DNA of 53,453 bases from NCBI GenBank assembly GCA_946186375.1, contig CAMHMZ010000013.1:1-53453 (forward strand). The letters run 5' to 3'. The notes beneath the pieces were generated by a model, which saw only the letters and a list, made by a program, of their open reading frames with translations, searched no databases and was not told the origin of the DNA. Position numbers and translations under genes: made by a program. This document shows, piece after piece, positions 1 to 8,826 of this stretch; the stretch's first letter is position 1, and each line of letters begins with the position of its first letter. The DNA is from an uncultured Clostridia bacterium. GTDB taxonomy: Bacteria; Bacillota; Clostridia; Oscillospirales; Oscillospiraceae.

Positions 1-78
1 CCTTTAGGCCTGAAAAAGGAGCCGCTGCAAAACTTCCATTTTGCAACGGCCCCTTCACTATTCTTAAGAATCCCAGCC

Positions 79-134
79 TTGACAGCGAGGTCTATTGATG
101 ATAGACTATACACAAGGTCGATAAGAAATAGACC
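79..134 (+). promoter_or_regulatory. blaI promoter with two BlaI-type operator dyads
   Basis: A sigma-A promoter is visible: TTGACA at 79-84, 17-nt spacer, TAGACT at 102-107. A dyad GTCTAT-N5-ATAGAC (90-106) lies between the -35 and -10 boxes, and a second related dyad, GGTCGAT-N5-ATAGACC, lies at 116-134. Paired dyads over the promoter of a BlaI gene are the usual autoregulatory arrangement; the sequence differs from the classical TACA/TGTA blaO, so binding is inferred from position and symmetry. Confidence 0.75.
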
Positions 135-152
135 TACGGTGGAGGTGCCCTT

Positions 153-518
153 ATGGAAGATAAAAAACTTGGCGCGGTGGAAGCCCGTTTTGCCGATCTG
201 ATCTGGGATAACGCCCCGATCAATTCGACGGCTTTGGTGCGGCTGTGTGCGAAGGAGCTGGACTGGAAGAAGTCTACCACCTACACAGTGCTGAAAAAAC
301 TCTGCGAGCGCGGCATTTTTCAGAATGTAGACGGCACCGTGACGGCGCTGGTGTCGCGGGAGGACTTTGCCGCCGCACAGAGCGAGCGCTTTGTGGAGGA
401 GACCTTCGCCGGGTCTCTACCGGCCTTTCTGGCGGCCTTTGCCTCCCGCAAGCCGCTGTCTGCGGGCGAGGTGGACGAGATCCAGAAGCTGATCGACACT
501 TACCGGGAGGGGCGATGA
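153..518 (+). CDS. BlaI/MecI/CopY family transcriptional repressor
   Basis: A 121-aa winged-helix repressor of the penicillinase-repressor family. The N-terminal two thirds carry the winged helix, with a recognition-helix region around residues 35-50 (W-K-K-S-T-T-Y-T-V-L-K-K-L). The C-terminal part is the dimerisation tail, cleaved in the family by a BlaR1-type protease. The gene directly precedes and is probably co-transcribed with the M56 protease gene at 520, the standard BlaI-BlaR pair. GGAGG lies just upstream of the start. Two dyads over its own promoter suggest autorepression. No beta-lactamase gene is adjacent, so the regulated target may be elsewhere and the inducer is unknown. Confidence 0.9.
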   Translation: MEDKKLGAVEARFADLIWDNAPINSTALVRLCAKELDWKKSTTYTVLKKLCERGIFQNVDGTVTALVSREDFAAAQSERFVEETFAGSLPAFLAAFASRKPLSAGEVDEIQKLIDTYREGR

Positions 519-519
519 G

Positions 520-3264
520 ATGGAGTCCCTATTGTTGGCCATTCAGCACCTGTTTCCAACGGTGCTGCGGATGAGCTTATCCGGGAGCATCCTCGTCTTG
601 ATCGTGGTGGGATTTCGCTTCCTGCTGCAAAAAGCACCAAAATGGCTTCATTGCCTGTTGTGGGTACCGGTTGCGATGAGACTGCTTTTTCCGACTCTGC
701 CCGCATCTCCCGTGAGCCTGATGCCTCCGGGGGATACAGGGATCGTATCGGAAACAGTGCTGAGCCATGGCATGGATCAGACTATGCCCACTGTGGAGTT
801 TGAAACGCCCTGGGATCGTGCGATCAACCGGGCGAATGAAGCCGCCGGTCAGAATGTTTCCATCGGAACATCAGCAGCTCCCAGCGAGTATCTTCCCTTC
901 CTTTGGGTGATGGGAACAGGACTCATGCTGCTGTATGCGCTTGTCAGCACCCTGCGGCTCCGGAGAGAGGTGTCGGTCTCTCTGCGGCAGCGCGGCAATA
1001 TCCGTGTCTGCGATGAGGTGGCGAGCCCCTTTATTTTCGGGATCCTCCGGCCTGTGATCTATCTGCCTTCTTCCTTGAGCGAGGAGGAAAAACGCTTTGT
1101 CCTTGCTCATGAGCGAGCCCATCTTCGCAGGCTCGACCACATCTGGAAGCCCCTGGGCTTTCTGATCCTCAGCGTTCATTGGTTCAACCCCTTCTGCTGG
1201 CTGGCCTATGTGCTGCTGGGGCGGGACATTGAGCTTGCCTGCGACGAAAAGGTCATCCGCACGCTGGGGCGCGCCGAGCGCGCGGCCTATTCGCAGACGC
1301 TTTTAAACTGCAGCGCTCATCGCATCCTGGCCGCCTGTCCCGTGGCCTTTGGAGAAACCGATGTCAAAACCCGCGTCAAGGCGGTGCTGAACTATAAAAA
1401 GCCCGCGTTCTGGATCGTTATTGCTGCCGTACTGGGCTGTATTGTGTTGATCGTTTGTTTTGCGACAAATCCAATTCAGGAGCAGGATCTTTCCTTCCTC
1501 AACTACAAAAACGCGATCCCGCTGATCGGCCAGAACGACACCGCGCCCTATGCCAACCTGTACTCGGCAGACTCTGACGGGGTTCAGCCCGGCGTGGCGG
1601 ACGCCAAAGCGCTGGCTAGGTTTTTGGAAAGCGCGAAATGGACGAAGCGGCGTGCGCCGTCGTCGTCTCCCGAACCGTGCGGCTATCTTGAGTTCGTGAT
1701 CGAGGACGATTACCGGATCATCGTTTATCAGTCCGAACACCTCGCAGCCGTCCGCTTCGGCAACGATATACGATATTACCGCACTGGCGCCGGGGACTAT
1801 GAGGCGGCGCTGGCGACCTTCATCCCCGCGCCATCCACGGAGCCGGATCGCAGGCCGGAGCAGACTTTCGATACCGAACTCATTCTCTCCGATCCTCTGA
1901 GCTTTCTTCTCAGCTTCTCCAATGCTGAAATTGTCACTCTGATTGACAATACAGGCCGATCTTACGAGGAATCCGGCAAGAGCTTTCATGAAATCATTAG
2001 TTCACAGACATGGACTGCACAGGCCATTCAAGGGTTTACGACAGTTGAGCCATCGCGGCAGATATACCTGCGCGGAGATGACTATTGGTGTCTGAGCTTT
2101 GAGCAAACTGCCCCGGATTCAGAAATGACCTGCTGCGCCCACAATTTGCTTTCGTCCCAGTCCATGCTGATTTCTTTCGATTGCGGTGAGAATCTGATGG
2201 ACGAGCTGATGGCCTGGGCGACATACGAAGCGGGAAAACCGATAGAAGAGGCAAAGCCCCGCATGACCTTGAACGATGTTTACGCGCTGTCGGACAAGGG
2301 CCTGTCCCTGACATGGGCCGATCTGCTGGCCTTTGAAGGCGAGGAGATCGGATCGGGTCAACTGATTTGGCGCTTCCCAATCAATGACACGTATTGTCTG
2401 GAAGCTTATGACGGCGAGCTGGACGGCCCTCCTGAGCATGTCCTGCTTCTGATCGCCGATGAAAACGGCGAGTTCCGACCGGGTCCCGGCCTCTATATCG
2501 ACATATTTACCCAGGACATTTATGCCTACCTTTCCGGCGCCCACACTCGGTCAATTACCGTTACCAGCGGCGGCGAAACCATAGAGCCTTCTTTGTATCT
2601 TCTGAATGAGAAGATCTGGACGGACTACGGCTGGCTTGTTGCGGATGGCATTCCGCTCGCCGCCGCGCTGGAGGATGCCGAACAGATCCCAACACTGACG
2701 CTGGCAAGCGATTTCATCATCCGATTTGACGGTTATTCCCGCAAGAGCGGACTGCAGCTCTACGACGAACGCTTCCAGCCGCTGCGGGAGGACTGGTACG
2801 GGGATACCGCCGTCAACTGGCTTGCTCCCGGCAGCTACTACGGCGTTATCGAGACTTTTGGCCCGGCAGGACGGTATATCGCGTCGGAAGGGACCAGTGA
2901 GGAGAGCGTCTACCGCGCTGTCTTCCGGCTGAAGGTCACCTCGGAAGGGGCGGAGCCCTATACGCCGGAAAAGGCCGTCGGCTTGACGAGCGCCAGCCTT
3001 CATACGATTGGTGGGGACTGTGTAATAACCGATGCCGAGAGTCTCGCCAAGCTGGAGACATGGCTGATAAACGCCGAGCCTCTTCCAGGCGGCACGGGCT
3101 GCCCCTTCGGCAGCGTCCTTACGCTCAAGTGCGCCGACGGTAACCGGATCTCCTGCTGCCCCGCGGAGGATAGCTGCGGTGTCGTCTTTGCCAACGGGGT
3201 CTACTACCGCTTTGCCGCGGATAACAAGGATTTTTGGATGCTTTTTGGCGTCATTTTCGATTGA
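520..3264 (+). CDS. M56 family metallopeptidase sensor (BlaR1/MecR1-like) with a long C-terminal extension
   Basis: A 914-aa membrane protease paired with the BlaI repressor. N-terminal hydrophobic segments (about residues 15-60) precede the zinc protease core: HERAH at 197-201 and the downstream glutamate in D-I-E-L-A-C-D-E near 238. A further transmembrane segment lies at about 296-316. In the family, ligand sensing activates cleavage of the cognate repressor. The remaining 600 residues are predicted extracellular and do not show the S-x-x-K penicillin-binding sensor I would expect of a classical BlaR1, so this is probably a non-beta-lactam sensor. The C-terminal part is longer than in BlaR1 (about 600 aa in total). 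The start lies 1 nt after the blaI stop, with GGGAGGGG upstream. Confidence 0.85.
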   Translation: MESLLLAIQHLFPTVLRMSLSGSILVLIVVGFRFLLQKAPKWLHCLLWVPVAMRLLFPTLPASPVSLMPPGDTGIVSETVLSHGMDQTMPTVEFETPWDRAINRANEAAGQNVSIGTSAAPSEYLPFLWVMGTGLMLLYALVSTLRLRREVSVSLRQRGNIRVCDEVASPFIFGILRPVIYLPSSLSEEEKRFVLAHERAHLRRLDHIWKPLGFLILSVHWFNPFCWLAYVLLGRDIELACDEKVIRTLGRAERAAYSQTLLNCSAHRILAACPVAFGETDVKTRVKAVLNYKKPAFWIVIAAVLGCIVLIVCFATNPIQEQDLSFLNYKNAIPLIGQNDTAPYANLYSADSDGVQPGVADAKALARFLESAKWTKRRAPSSSPEPCGYLEFVIEDDYRIIVYQSEHLAAVRFGNDIRYYRTGAGDYEAALATFIPAPSTEPDRRPEQTFDTELILSDPLSFLLSFSNAEIVTLIDNTGRSYEESGKSFHEIISSQTWTAQAIQGFTTVEPSRQIYLRGDDYWCLSFEQTAPDSEMTCCAHNLLSSQSMLISFDCGENLMDELMAWATYEAGKPIEEAKPRMTLNDVYALSDKGLSLTWADLLAFEGEEIGSGQLIWRFPINDTYCLEAYDGELDGPPEHVLLLIADENGEFRPGPGLYIDIFTQDIYAYLSGAHTRSITVTSGGETIEPSLYLLNEKIWTDYGWLVADGIPLAAALEDAEQIPTLTLASDFIIRFDGYSRKSGLQLYDERFQPLREDWYGDTAVNWLAPGSYYGVIETFGPAGRYIASEGTSEESVYRAVFRLKVTSEGAEPYTPEKAVGLTSASLHTIGGDCVITDAESLAKLETWLINAEPLPGGTGCPFGSVLTLKCADGNRISCCPAEDSCGVVFANGVYYRFAADNKDFWMLFGVIFD

Positions 3265-3282
3265 CTGAAGCCATTCTCAAGA

Positions 3283-3315
3283 CCCGCCGCTCCATCTCGG
3301 AGCGGCGGGCTTTGC
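3283..3315 (+). terminator. Rho-independent terminator after the M56 gene
   Basis: Arms CCCGCCGCTC (3283-3292) and GAGCGGCGGG (3300-3309) form a 10-bp stem with a 7-nt loop, followed by a short T-rich tail. It closes the blaI-M56 operon. Confidence 0.75.
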
Positions 3316-3384
3316 TGTTATTATCTCTTTGCACAAATCATCCGGCTTTGTTTTGGCAGTTGTGACAGTTTTCCCGATGCATGA

Positions 3385-3431
3385 TTGACTTTCCTTCAAA
3401 TCCCGCATATAATCTATGCATACGGTTGCAT
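3385..3431 (+). promoter_or_regulatory. Promoter and upstream LacI-type operator (O1) of the first maltodextrin operon
   Basis: TTGACT (3385-3390), a 17-nt spacer and TATAAT (3408-3413) form a near-consensus promoter. ATGCATACGGTTGCAT at 3416-3431 is an imperfect copy of the perfect palindrome at 3517 and sits at the expected transcription start, where a bound repressor would block initiation. Confidence 0.75.
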
Positions 3432-3516
3432 AGGAATGATTCTTAACTAAATTGGCATAGAAAGACGGTTGTATAACTTCAAATCCGATGATATCGGATA
3501 TTTTTTGCAACAGTTT

Positions 3517-3532
3517 ATGCAACCGGTTGCAT
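3517..3532 (+). promoter_or_regulatory. Perfect LacI-type operator palindrome (O2)
   Basis: ATGCAACCGGTTGCAT is a perfect 16-bp palindrome with the central CG typical of LacI/GalR operators. It ends about 10 nt before the LacI-family start codon and overlaps the ribosome binding region. Together with the copy at 3416 it suggests autoregulation by the gene at 3543, possibly through a DNA loop. Confidence 0.75.
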
Positions 3533-3542
3533 GGAGGCTCTT

Positions 3543-4577
3543 ATGTCTGTTACGATTCGAGATGTGGCGAAGGCTGCCGGTGTATCGCCCTCCACCGTTT
3601 CGAGGGTGTTGAATAACAAGGGGATCATTTCAGAGGAGACCTGCGAGAAGATCTATCAGGCCATGCGGGAGCTGAAATATGTGCCCAATGACATGGCGCG
3701 CAGCTTTGCCAACGGCAGTCCCCGAGCCATTGCTATTGCCATCAATGTGTCCGACGCGCAGGCCTTTGCCAATACCTTCTTTAACCGGATGGTGTTCGGC
3801 ATTGAGACGGCGGCGCATCAGAGCGGCTATAACCTGATTATCACCAATGCGACGGCGGACCGGGAGGGACTTGGCTCTATCGAGCGGCTCATCATGGGCA
3901 AAAAAATAGATGGGATCCTGTTCCCGGCCTCCTTGCTTCAGCGTTCGTTTTTGACGGCGCTGGAGGACAACAGTTTCCCCTGCGTGGTGCTTGGCCGCCC
4001 AGGTGCATCCGATTTGGAAGCAAGCTGGGTGGATATCGACAACGAGCAGGCGGGCCAGGCCGCTGTCAACCATCTGTACAGTAAGGGTTATCGTCGGATC
4101 GCCTTCCTTTCCAATGGGGAGAAGGAGTTGTTCAATCAGGACCGCATTGCCGGTTATCGCAAGGCAATTGATAAGTGGCAGTTAGCTCTGGAAGAAAGCT
4201 GGATCTGTCACACGCGATCCTCCCTGCAAGAGGGACGGGCAAGTGTTCGTCAGCTGTTGGAGGGCAACGAAAAGCCCGATGCCATCATCTGCAGCGACGA
4301 AAAGCTTGCTCTGGCCGCGATCCGCGAGGCGAAGGCTCTGGAATACGACGTTCCGAACGATTTCGGCGTGCTTTGCTTTGACGATACGCCGGTTACGGAA
4401 CTGGCGGAGCCAGGCATCACCAGCGTTGATGTGGACACCTTTGAGCTGGGAAGACTGGCGGCGGAGAACCTGATCCGACAGATCGAACGTGCGGAAAAGA
4501 GCTCCTGGCGTGTGCAGTTGACCACGCATATCATAGAACGCGATTCCACCGGGAGAAAGACACATGGAAAGGAGTAG
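3543..4577 (+). CDS. LacI/GalR family transcriptional regulator, maltodextrin locus 1
   Basis: A 344-aa LacI-family repressor. The N-terminal helix-turn-helix reads T-I-R-D-V-A-K-A-A-G-V-S-P-S-T-V-S-R-V-L, followed by the hinge helix and a periplasmic-binding-protein-like sugar domain. An in-frame ATG 12 nt upstream exists, but the GGAGG overlaps it, so the start at 3543 is preferred. Two copies of an ATGCAACCGGTTGCAT-type palindrome lie upstream. The stop is TAG and the amylase ATG follows with no gap, so repressor, amylase and binding protein form one transcript. The effector is probably a maltodextrin by context. The TAG stop also shows that the host does not read UAG as sense. Confidence 0.92.
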   Translation: MSVTIRDVAKAAGVSPSTVSRVLNNKGIISEETCEKIYQAMRELKYVPNDMARSFANGSPRAIAIAINVSDAQAFANTFFNRMVFGIETAAHQSGYNLIITNATADREGLGSIERLIMGKKIDGILFPASLLQRSFLTALEDNSFPCVVLGRPGASDLEASWVDIDNEQAGQAAVNHLYSKGYRRIAFLSNGEKELFNQDRIAGYRKAIDKWQLALEESWICHTRSSLQEGRASVRQLLEGNEKPDAIICSDEKLALAAIREAKALEYDVPNDFGVLCFDDTPVTELAEPGITSVDVDTFELGRLAAENLIRQIERAEKSSWRVQLTTHIIERDSTGRKTHGKE

Positions 4578-6344
4578 ATGCCTTTGAATGTTGCTGCGAT
4601 TTCCCACAGACCAACGGAGGACTATATCCGCCCGGAGGGCAGGGACTCGCTGGCGATCGAACTGACCGCGGCGCGCGGTGATTGTAAGACAGTTTCTTTG
4701 TGGTACTGGCCGAGGGGAGAGGACGACCCGAAGAAGAGGCAGAAAACGGAGATGGCGCTCTCGCTGCGGGACGCCTACAAGGATTATTACCGTGCGAGGA
4801 TCACCACGCCTGGGATCTCCGCCTACACACGTTACTGCTTCTGCCTGGAGTTTGAGGAAGAAACGCTCTGGCTCGGCGGCAAGGGATTTCAGACGCGGGA
4901 ACCCGACACGCAGGAAAACTTCTTCGAGTTTCTGTGGCCGAATCCTTCCGACTGCGATCCGGCGCCGGCCTGGGCAAAGGAGCAGATCTACTATCAGATT
5001 TTCCCGGAGCGCTTTTGTAACGGCGACGACAGGCTGACGCCGGCGAACGCCGTTCCCTGGGGCAGCCCGCCGACACGGGAGAACTTTATGGGCGGCGATC
5101 TGCGCGGCGTTTTGGAAAAGCTGGATTACATCCAGTCACTAGGAGCAACCTGCCTCTATCTGACGCCGATCTTCAAGGCTCCGGCCAATCACAAGTATGA
5201 CACCGCGGACTACTACGAGATCGACCCGGCCTTTGGCACAAAGGAGGATCTCCGCGCGCTGGTGACGGAGATTCATCGGCGGGGGATGCGCATCCTGCTG
5301 GACGGCGTGTTCAACCACTGCGGCTTCTTCTGGCCGCCCTTTCAGGATCTGCTGGCAGAGGGCGAAAGCTCAAGATACCGGGACTGGTTTTTCCCGCACA
5401 GCTTCCCGGTCACTACGGAGCCCTGCAACTATGACTGTGTCGGCCACTACAAGTGGATGCCGAAGCTCAATCTGGCCAATCCAGCCACTGAGGAATATTT
5501 CATCGAGGTCGGAAAATACTGGATCCGGAACTTTGACATCGACGGCTGGCGGTTGGATGTTGCCGACGAGATCCCCACCGCCTTTTGGACGGCCTTCTCC
5601 ACGGCGATCCGAAGGCTCAAACCCGACGCCCTTCTGCTGGGCGAAACCTGGGGCGACGCCGGAAAGCTTCTGGCTCCGAACCGTCTGCACACGGCGATGA
5701 ACTATCTGTTCCGGGATGCGGCGGTGGACTGGCTTGCCAGGGACGCGATCAAGCCCTCAGCGGTGGATCATCGGCTGAACAACATGCTGGCTCTGTACCC
5801 CGAGGCGGTTTCCCAGCGGCTCTACAACCTGCTTGACAGCCACGACACCGCCCGGTTCCGGTATCTCTGCGCGGACAAAAACCGCCATAAGCTGGCGGTC
5901 GCCCTGCAAATGACTTTTCCCGGCTGCCCTGCGGTTTTCTACGGAGACGAGGTCGGCTTGTCGGGAGACAACGATCCCGGCTGCCGCATGGCGATGGAGT
6001 GGGACGAACGGAAACAGGATCGGGAGCTGCTCCGGTGGTACAGCAATTTGATTCGCCTCCGCAAAGAATCCCCGTCACTGCGAAGCGGCTGGTTCAAAAC
6101 AGCTTTCGTTGACGACGAAGCCAATGTATTTGCCTTCTACCGTTTTTGCGAGGGCGAAACAAGCCTTGTGATCCTCAATGCCGGATCGGAGACCTATCAA
6201 GCGAGCTTCAAAGAAAAAGGATGGCAAAAGGCGTTCCCCCTGCCATCCGCAGACAATTCCACAGTCGTTTCACCGGAGCAGGCGATAGCGGTACCTGCCT
6301 GCTGCGTTGAAATAATTCAAAAGAAAGTGAAGGTGCAAAAATGA
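4578..6344 (+). CDS. GH13 alpha-amylase family enzyme (neopullulanase/cyclomaltodextrinase type)
   Basis: A 588-aa glycoside hydrolase. An N-terminal beta-sandwich (about 1-125) precedes the TIM barrel. GH13 motifs are visible: Y-Q-I-F-P-E-R-F (139-146), D-G-V-F-N-H (242-247), G-W-R-L-D with the nucleophile Asp near 327, G-E-T-W with the acid/base Glu near 356, and L-D-S-H-D with the transition-state Asp near 423. There is no signal peptide, so it is cytoplasmic and probably hydrolyses imported maltodextrins or cyclodextrins. It starts immediately after the LacI stop and overlaps the binding-protein gene by 4 nt (ATGA), indicating tight translational coupling. Exact substrate preference cannot be read from the sequence. 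Confidence 0.9.
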   Translation: MPLNVAAISHRPTEDYIRPEGRDSLAIELTAARGDCKTVSLWYWPRGEDDPKKRQKTEMALSLRDAYKDYYRARITTPGISAYTRYCFCLEFEEETLWLGGKGFQTREPDTQENFFEFLWPNPSDCDPAPAWAKEQIYYQIFPERFCNGDDRLTPANAVPWGSPPTRENFMGGDLRGVLEKLDYIQSLGATCLYLTPIFKAPANHKYDTADYYEIDPAFGTKEDLRALVTEIHRRGMRILLDGVFNHCGFFWPPFQDLLAEGESSRYRDWFFPHSFPVTTEPCNYDCVGHYKWMPKLNLANPATEEYFIEVGKYWIRNFDIDGWRLDVADEIPTAFWTAFSTAIRRLKPDALLLGETWGDAGKLLAPNRLHTAMNYLFRDAAVDWLARDAIKPSAVDHRLNNMLALYPEAVSQRLYNLLDSHDTARFRYLCADKNRHKLAVALQMTFPGCPAVFYGDEVGLSGDNDPGCRMAMEWDERKQDRELLRWYSNLIRLRKESPSLRSGWFKTAFVDDEANVFAFYRFCEGETSLVILNAGSETYQASFKEKGWQKAFPLPSADNSTVVSPEQAIAVPACCVEIIQKKVKVQK

Positions 6345-7669
6345 AAAAGCTATCCCTCAAAAAAATGCTGGCGCTTTTCCTTCTTGCTGCAATGGTGTTA
6401 GGGGCACTCACTGCATGCTCAAACGAAAAAGCGCCAGACACCAGTCCATCCCAGCAGACCCAGCCCGCCGAAGCGGGAAAGACTGAAGCGACAACGCCCG
6501 AAGAACCCATCACGATTAACTTCTGGCATCACTACAGCGCACAGTCTGCGGAGAATGAAACTCTGATGAATGTCCTCATTCCAAAGTTTGAGGAAGAGAA
6601 CCCCGGCTATAAGGTCAACGCGGTCTCCCACGAGTGGGCAGACCTGCACGACAAGATCCTGATCAGCGCCCAGTCCAATACGCTGCCCGACGTGGCTCGT
6701 CTGGATATCGCGTGGGTTCCCGAATTCCAGAAGATGGGCATCCTGGTACCGCTGGATGCTGAAATGAGCGACTTTGCGGAAGTTACGGCAAATCTCCTGC
6801 CCAGTGCCATGAGCACCGGCTTTGTGAAGGGCAATTACTACGCCATGGCTCTGAACACCAACACGAAGATCCTGTTCTACAACGAGGAAGCGCTGAAGGC
6901 TGCGGGCCTGAGCGTTCCCAAGACCAGCGAGGACTTCGTCAAGGCGATCATCGCCCTGTCCGGTACCAATGAAAACGGCCAACAGGTATGGGGCCTCAAC
7001 GAGCCCGCTCTCTCCGGCTGGAATGTCCTGCCCTACATCTGGACCAACGGCGGCTCCATCACCAACGAGGATTACACCAAGGCCACAGGCTATGTGAACA
7101 GCCCGGAGACCGTGGCGGCGGTTCAGACGCTTGTTGATCTCTACGCCAACGGTCAGTTCTCCGGCTTCAACAGCGGCGACATCCCCATGACGGACGGCTT
7201 CGGCACCGGCCGCTACATGATGCTGCTCGAAGGCCCGTGGAAGACCGCGGAGCTTGCCGGCGCCTATCCTGACTTTGCTTATGGCACCTCTGAGATGCCT
7301 GCGGGCAAGGCTGGTTCCATCTCCGTGCTCGGCGGCGAAGACATTGCCATGTTCAACACCGCCAACAAGGAAGGCGCCTGGAAGTTCATGAAGTTCATGA
7401 CCAGCCCCTATGCGGAAGAAGAGATGGCTAAGTGCGGCCAGATCCCCGTCAACCAGGAGGCTCTTGCCAGCGATACCGTCAAGAACGCGCCGTTTGCGCC
7501 CTTCCTGCAGGCCATCACCACCGCGCAGGCGCGTCCTCCCGTGGCGTCCTGGTCTGAGATCGACAACGAGCTGACGACTGCCATGACCGACATGATTGTC
7601 AACGGCGCTGACGTTCAGAAGACGCTGGACGAGCTGGCGGCGAAGATCGACGCGCTGCTCGCAGAGTAA
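6341..7669 (+). CDS. Extracellular sugar-binding lipoprotein of an ABC transporter (maltodextrin-type), copy 1
   Basis: A 442-aa solute-binding protein of the family-1 (MalE/UgpB-like) type. The signal peptide has a K-K start, a hydrophobic core and the lipobox A-L-T-A-C with the lipidated Cys near 27, followed by a low-complexity linker and a two-lobe binding fold beginning at I-T-I-N-F-W-H-H-Y. It captures oligosaccharide outside the membrane for the permeases at 7930 and 8827. Its ATG overlaps the amylase stop. A strong hairpin follows the stop, which would stabilise this part of the mRNA and give more binding protein than permease. Confidence 0.9.
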   Translation: MKKLSLKKMLALFLLAAMVLGALTACSNEKAPDTSPSQQTQPAEAGKTEATTPEEPITINFWHHYSAQSAENETLMNVLIPKFEEENPGYKVNAVSHEWADLHDKILISAQSNTLPDVARLDIAWVPEFQKMGILVPLDAEMSDFAEVTANLLPSAMSTGFVKGNYYAMALNTNTKILFYNEEALKAAGLSVPKTSEDFVKAIIALSGTNENGQQVWGLNEPALSGWNVLPYIWTNGGSITNEDYTKATGYVNSPETVAAVQTLVDLYANGQFSGFNSGDIPMTDGFGTGRYMMLLEGPWKTAELAGAYPDFAYGTSEMPAGKAGSISVLGGEDIAMFNTANKEGAWKFMKFMTSPYAEEEMAKCGQIPVNQEALASDTVKNAPFAPFLQAITTAQARPPVASWSEIDNELTTAMTDMIVNGADVQKTLDELAAKIDALLAE

Positions 7670-7710
7670 AAACAGTATAGCAAAAATAGAAAATCTACGC
7701 AATCCTTTTC

Positions 7711-7741
7711 TTCATGCGCTGCCCTCCCGGCAGCGCATGAA
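7711..7741 (+). terminator. Intercistronic hairpin downstream of binding-protein gene 1
   Basis: Arms TTCATGCGCTGCC (7711-7723) and GGCAGCGCATGAA (7729-7741) form a perfect 13-bp stem with a 5-nt loop. No T tract follows, so it is more likely an mRNA-stabilising or attenuating hairpin than a full terminator. A similar hairpin lies at the equivalent place in locus 2. Confidence 0.65.
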
Positions 7742-7776
7742 GATATACGAACACCTGATAGACAATCTTTGATTCT

Positions 7777-7876
7777 TTCCGGTCAGAATTGCGCCTTGCT
7801 TCGTTGGTGCCCTTGACCATATATCTCCATTATGCTCTGCGGTCACCGCCTCGCCTGACACAATTCTGCCTCGGAA
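7777..7876. repeat. 100-bp inverted-terminal repeat element, copy 1
   Basis: A 100-bp sequence bounded by TTCCGGTCAGAATTG and CAATTCTGCCTCGGAA, which are imperfect inverted repeats of each other. By direct comparison it matches the reverse complement of 11194-11293 at 90 of 100 positions, and both end segments are identical. It lies 107 nt after the binding-protein stop and 53 nt before the permease start. It contains no ORF. It looks like a MITE-like or regulatory intergenic element. Confidence 0.8.
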
Positions 7877-7929
7877 ATCGTTCTAAAGCTTGCTGTCAGG
7901 AATTCGTATGAAAGGGAGGGAGTACAGCA

Positions 7930-8814
7930 ATGCAACTGAGATCCCGACGCGACAAGCTCCAATTCTCCGCGCTGCTTCTGCCCGGCATTTTGGTTTTTGC
8001 TCTCTTTACGATCTATCCCATTGTGAAGCTCTTTGGCATGAGCTTTTTGCGATGGGATCTGGGCAGCATGTTTGACAAGAGCTTCGCTGGATTTGATAAC
8101 TACAGGGCTGTCCTGTCAGACAAGACATTTCGGATTGCCTTTGAAAACACGCTGATCTACACCTTTGTCACCGTCCCGGGGCAGATGATCCTGGGTCTCT
8201 TTGCCGCAGTGCTGATCCATTCGATCCCGCGCTTCCGGGTGACTTTCCGCGTGATCTACTACATCCCGGTCATCACCTCATGGGTCATTGTCTCGCTCGT
8301 ATTTCGCTATATCTTCAATACCGAAGGCATGCTGAACTACCTGCTCACGAATGTGCTGCATCTGACGGCGAAGAATGTGGCCTGGCTGAATACCCGCTGG
8401 GGCGGCATGACTGTAGTGATGCTGCTCGGCATCTGGAAGGGCGTCGGCTGGAACCTGGTTGTGTTCCTCGCGGCGCTGCAGTCCGTCCCAAACGAGCTTT
8501 ACGAGGCGGCGGAGGTGGACGGCTGCGGCAGCGTGAATAAGTTCTTCTCTATTACGCTCCCCAGCATCAAGCCCGCGATCCTTTTCGCGCTGGTCATGCT
8601 GACCATCGGTGGCTTCAATGTCTTCACTTCGATCAAGATGATCACCGACGGCAAGCCCATGCACCAGACGGAGACGGTGCTGACCTGGATGTATTACAAA
8701 GCCTTCAGCGCCGGCCAGTTCGGTTATGCGGCAGCGCTGTCGTTCATCGTGGCGGTCACGCTGATGATTCTGGCCTTCCTCCAGTTCAAGGCCATGAAGA
8801 ATCAGAACGAATAA
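7930..8814 (+). CDS. ABC sugar transporter permease, MalF-like, copy 1
   Basis: A 294-aa inner-membrane permease with six predicted transmembrane segments, the first at about residues 12-35. The cytoplasmic EAA loop reads Y-E-A-A-E-V-D-G-C-G-S-V-N-K-F-F-S-I-T-L-P, the contact site for the ATPase. It pairs with the permease at 8827 to form the channel fed by the lipoprotein at 6341. GGGAGGGAG precedes the start. No ATPase is encoded nearby, so a shared MsmX-type ATPase elsewhere is probably used, as is common in Firmicutes. Confidence 0.9.
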   Translation: MQLRSRRDKLQFSALLLPGILVFALFTIYPIVKLFGMSFLRWDLGSMFDKSFAGFDNYRAVLSDKTFRIAFENTLIYTFVTVPGQMILGLFAAVLIHSIPRFRVTFRVIYYIPVITSWVIVSLVFRYIFNTEGMLNYLLTNVLHLTAKNVAWLNTRWGGMTVVMLLGIWKGVGWNLVVFLAALQSVPNELYEAAEVDGCGSVNKFFSITLPSIKPAILFALVMLTIGGFNVFTSIKMITDGKPMHQTETVLTWMYYKAFSAGQFGYAAALSFIVAVTLMILAFLQFKAMKNQNE

Positions 8815-8826
8815 AGGAGGGCTGAC

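Noticed and set aside
18..52. Terminator at the left edge
   Set aside because: GCCGCTGCAAAA and TTTTGCAACGGC form a hairpin, but no T tract follows on the plus strand and the upstream gene is outside the window, so it is not called.
3277..3522. 81-codon minus-strand frame upstream of LacI
   Set aside because: It covers the promoter, operators and terminator, and has no ribosome binding site.
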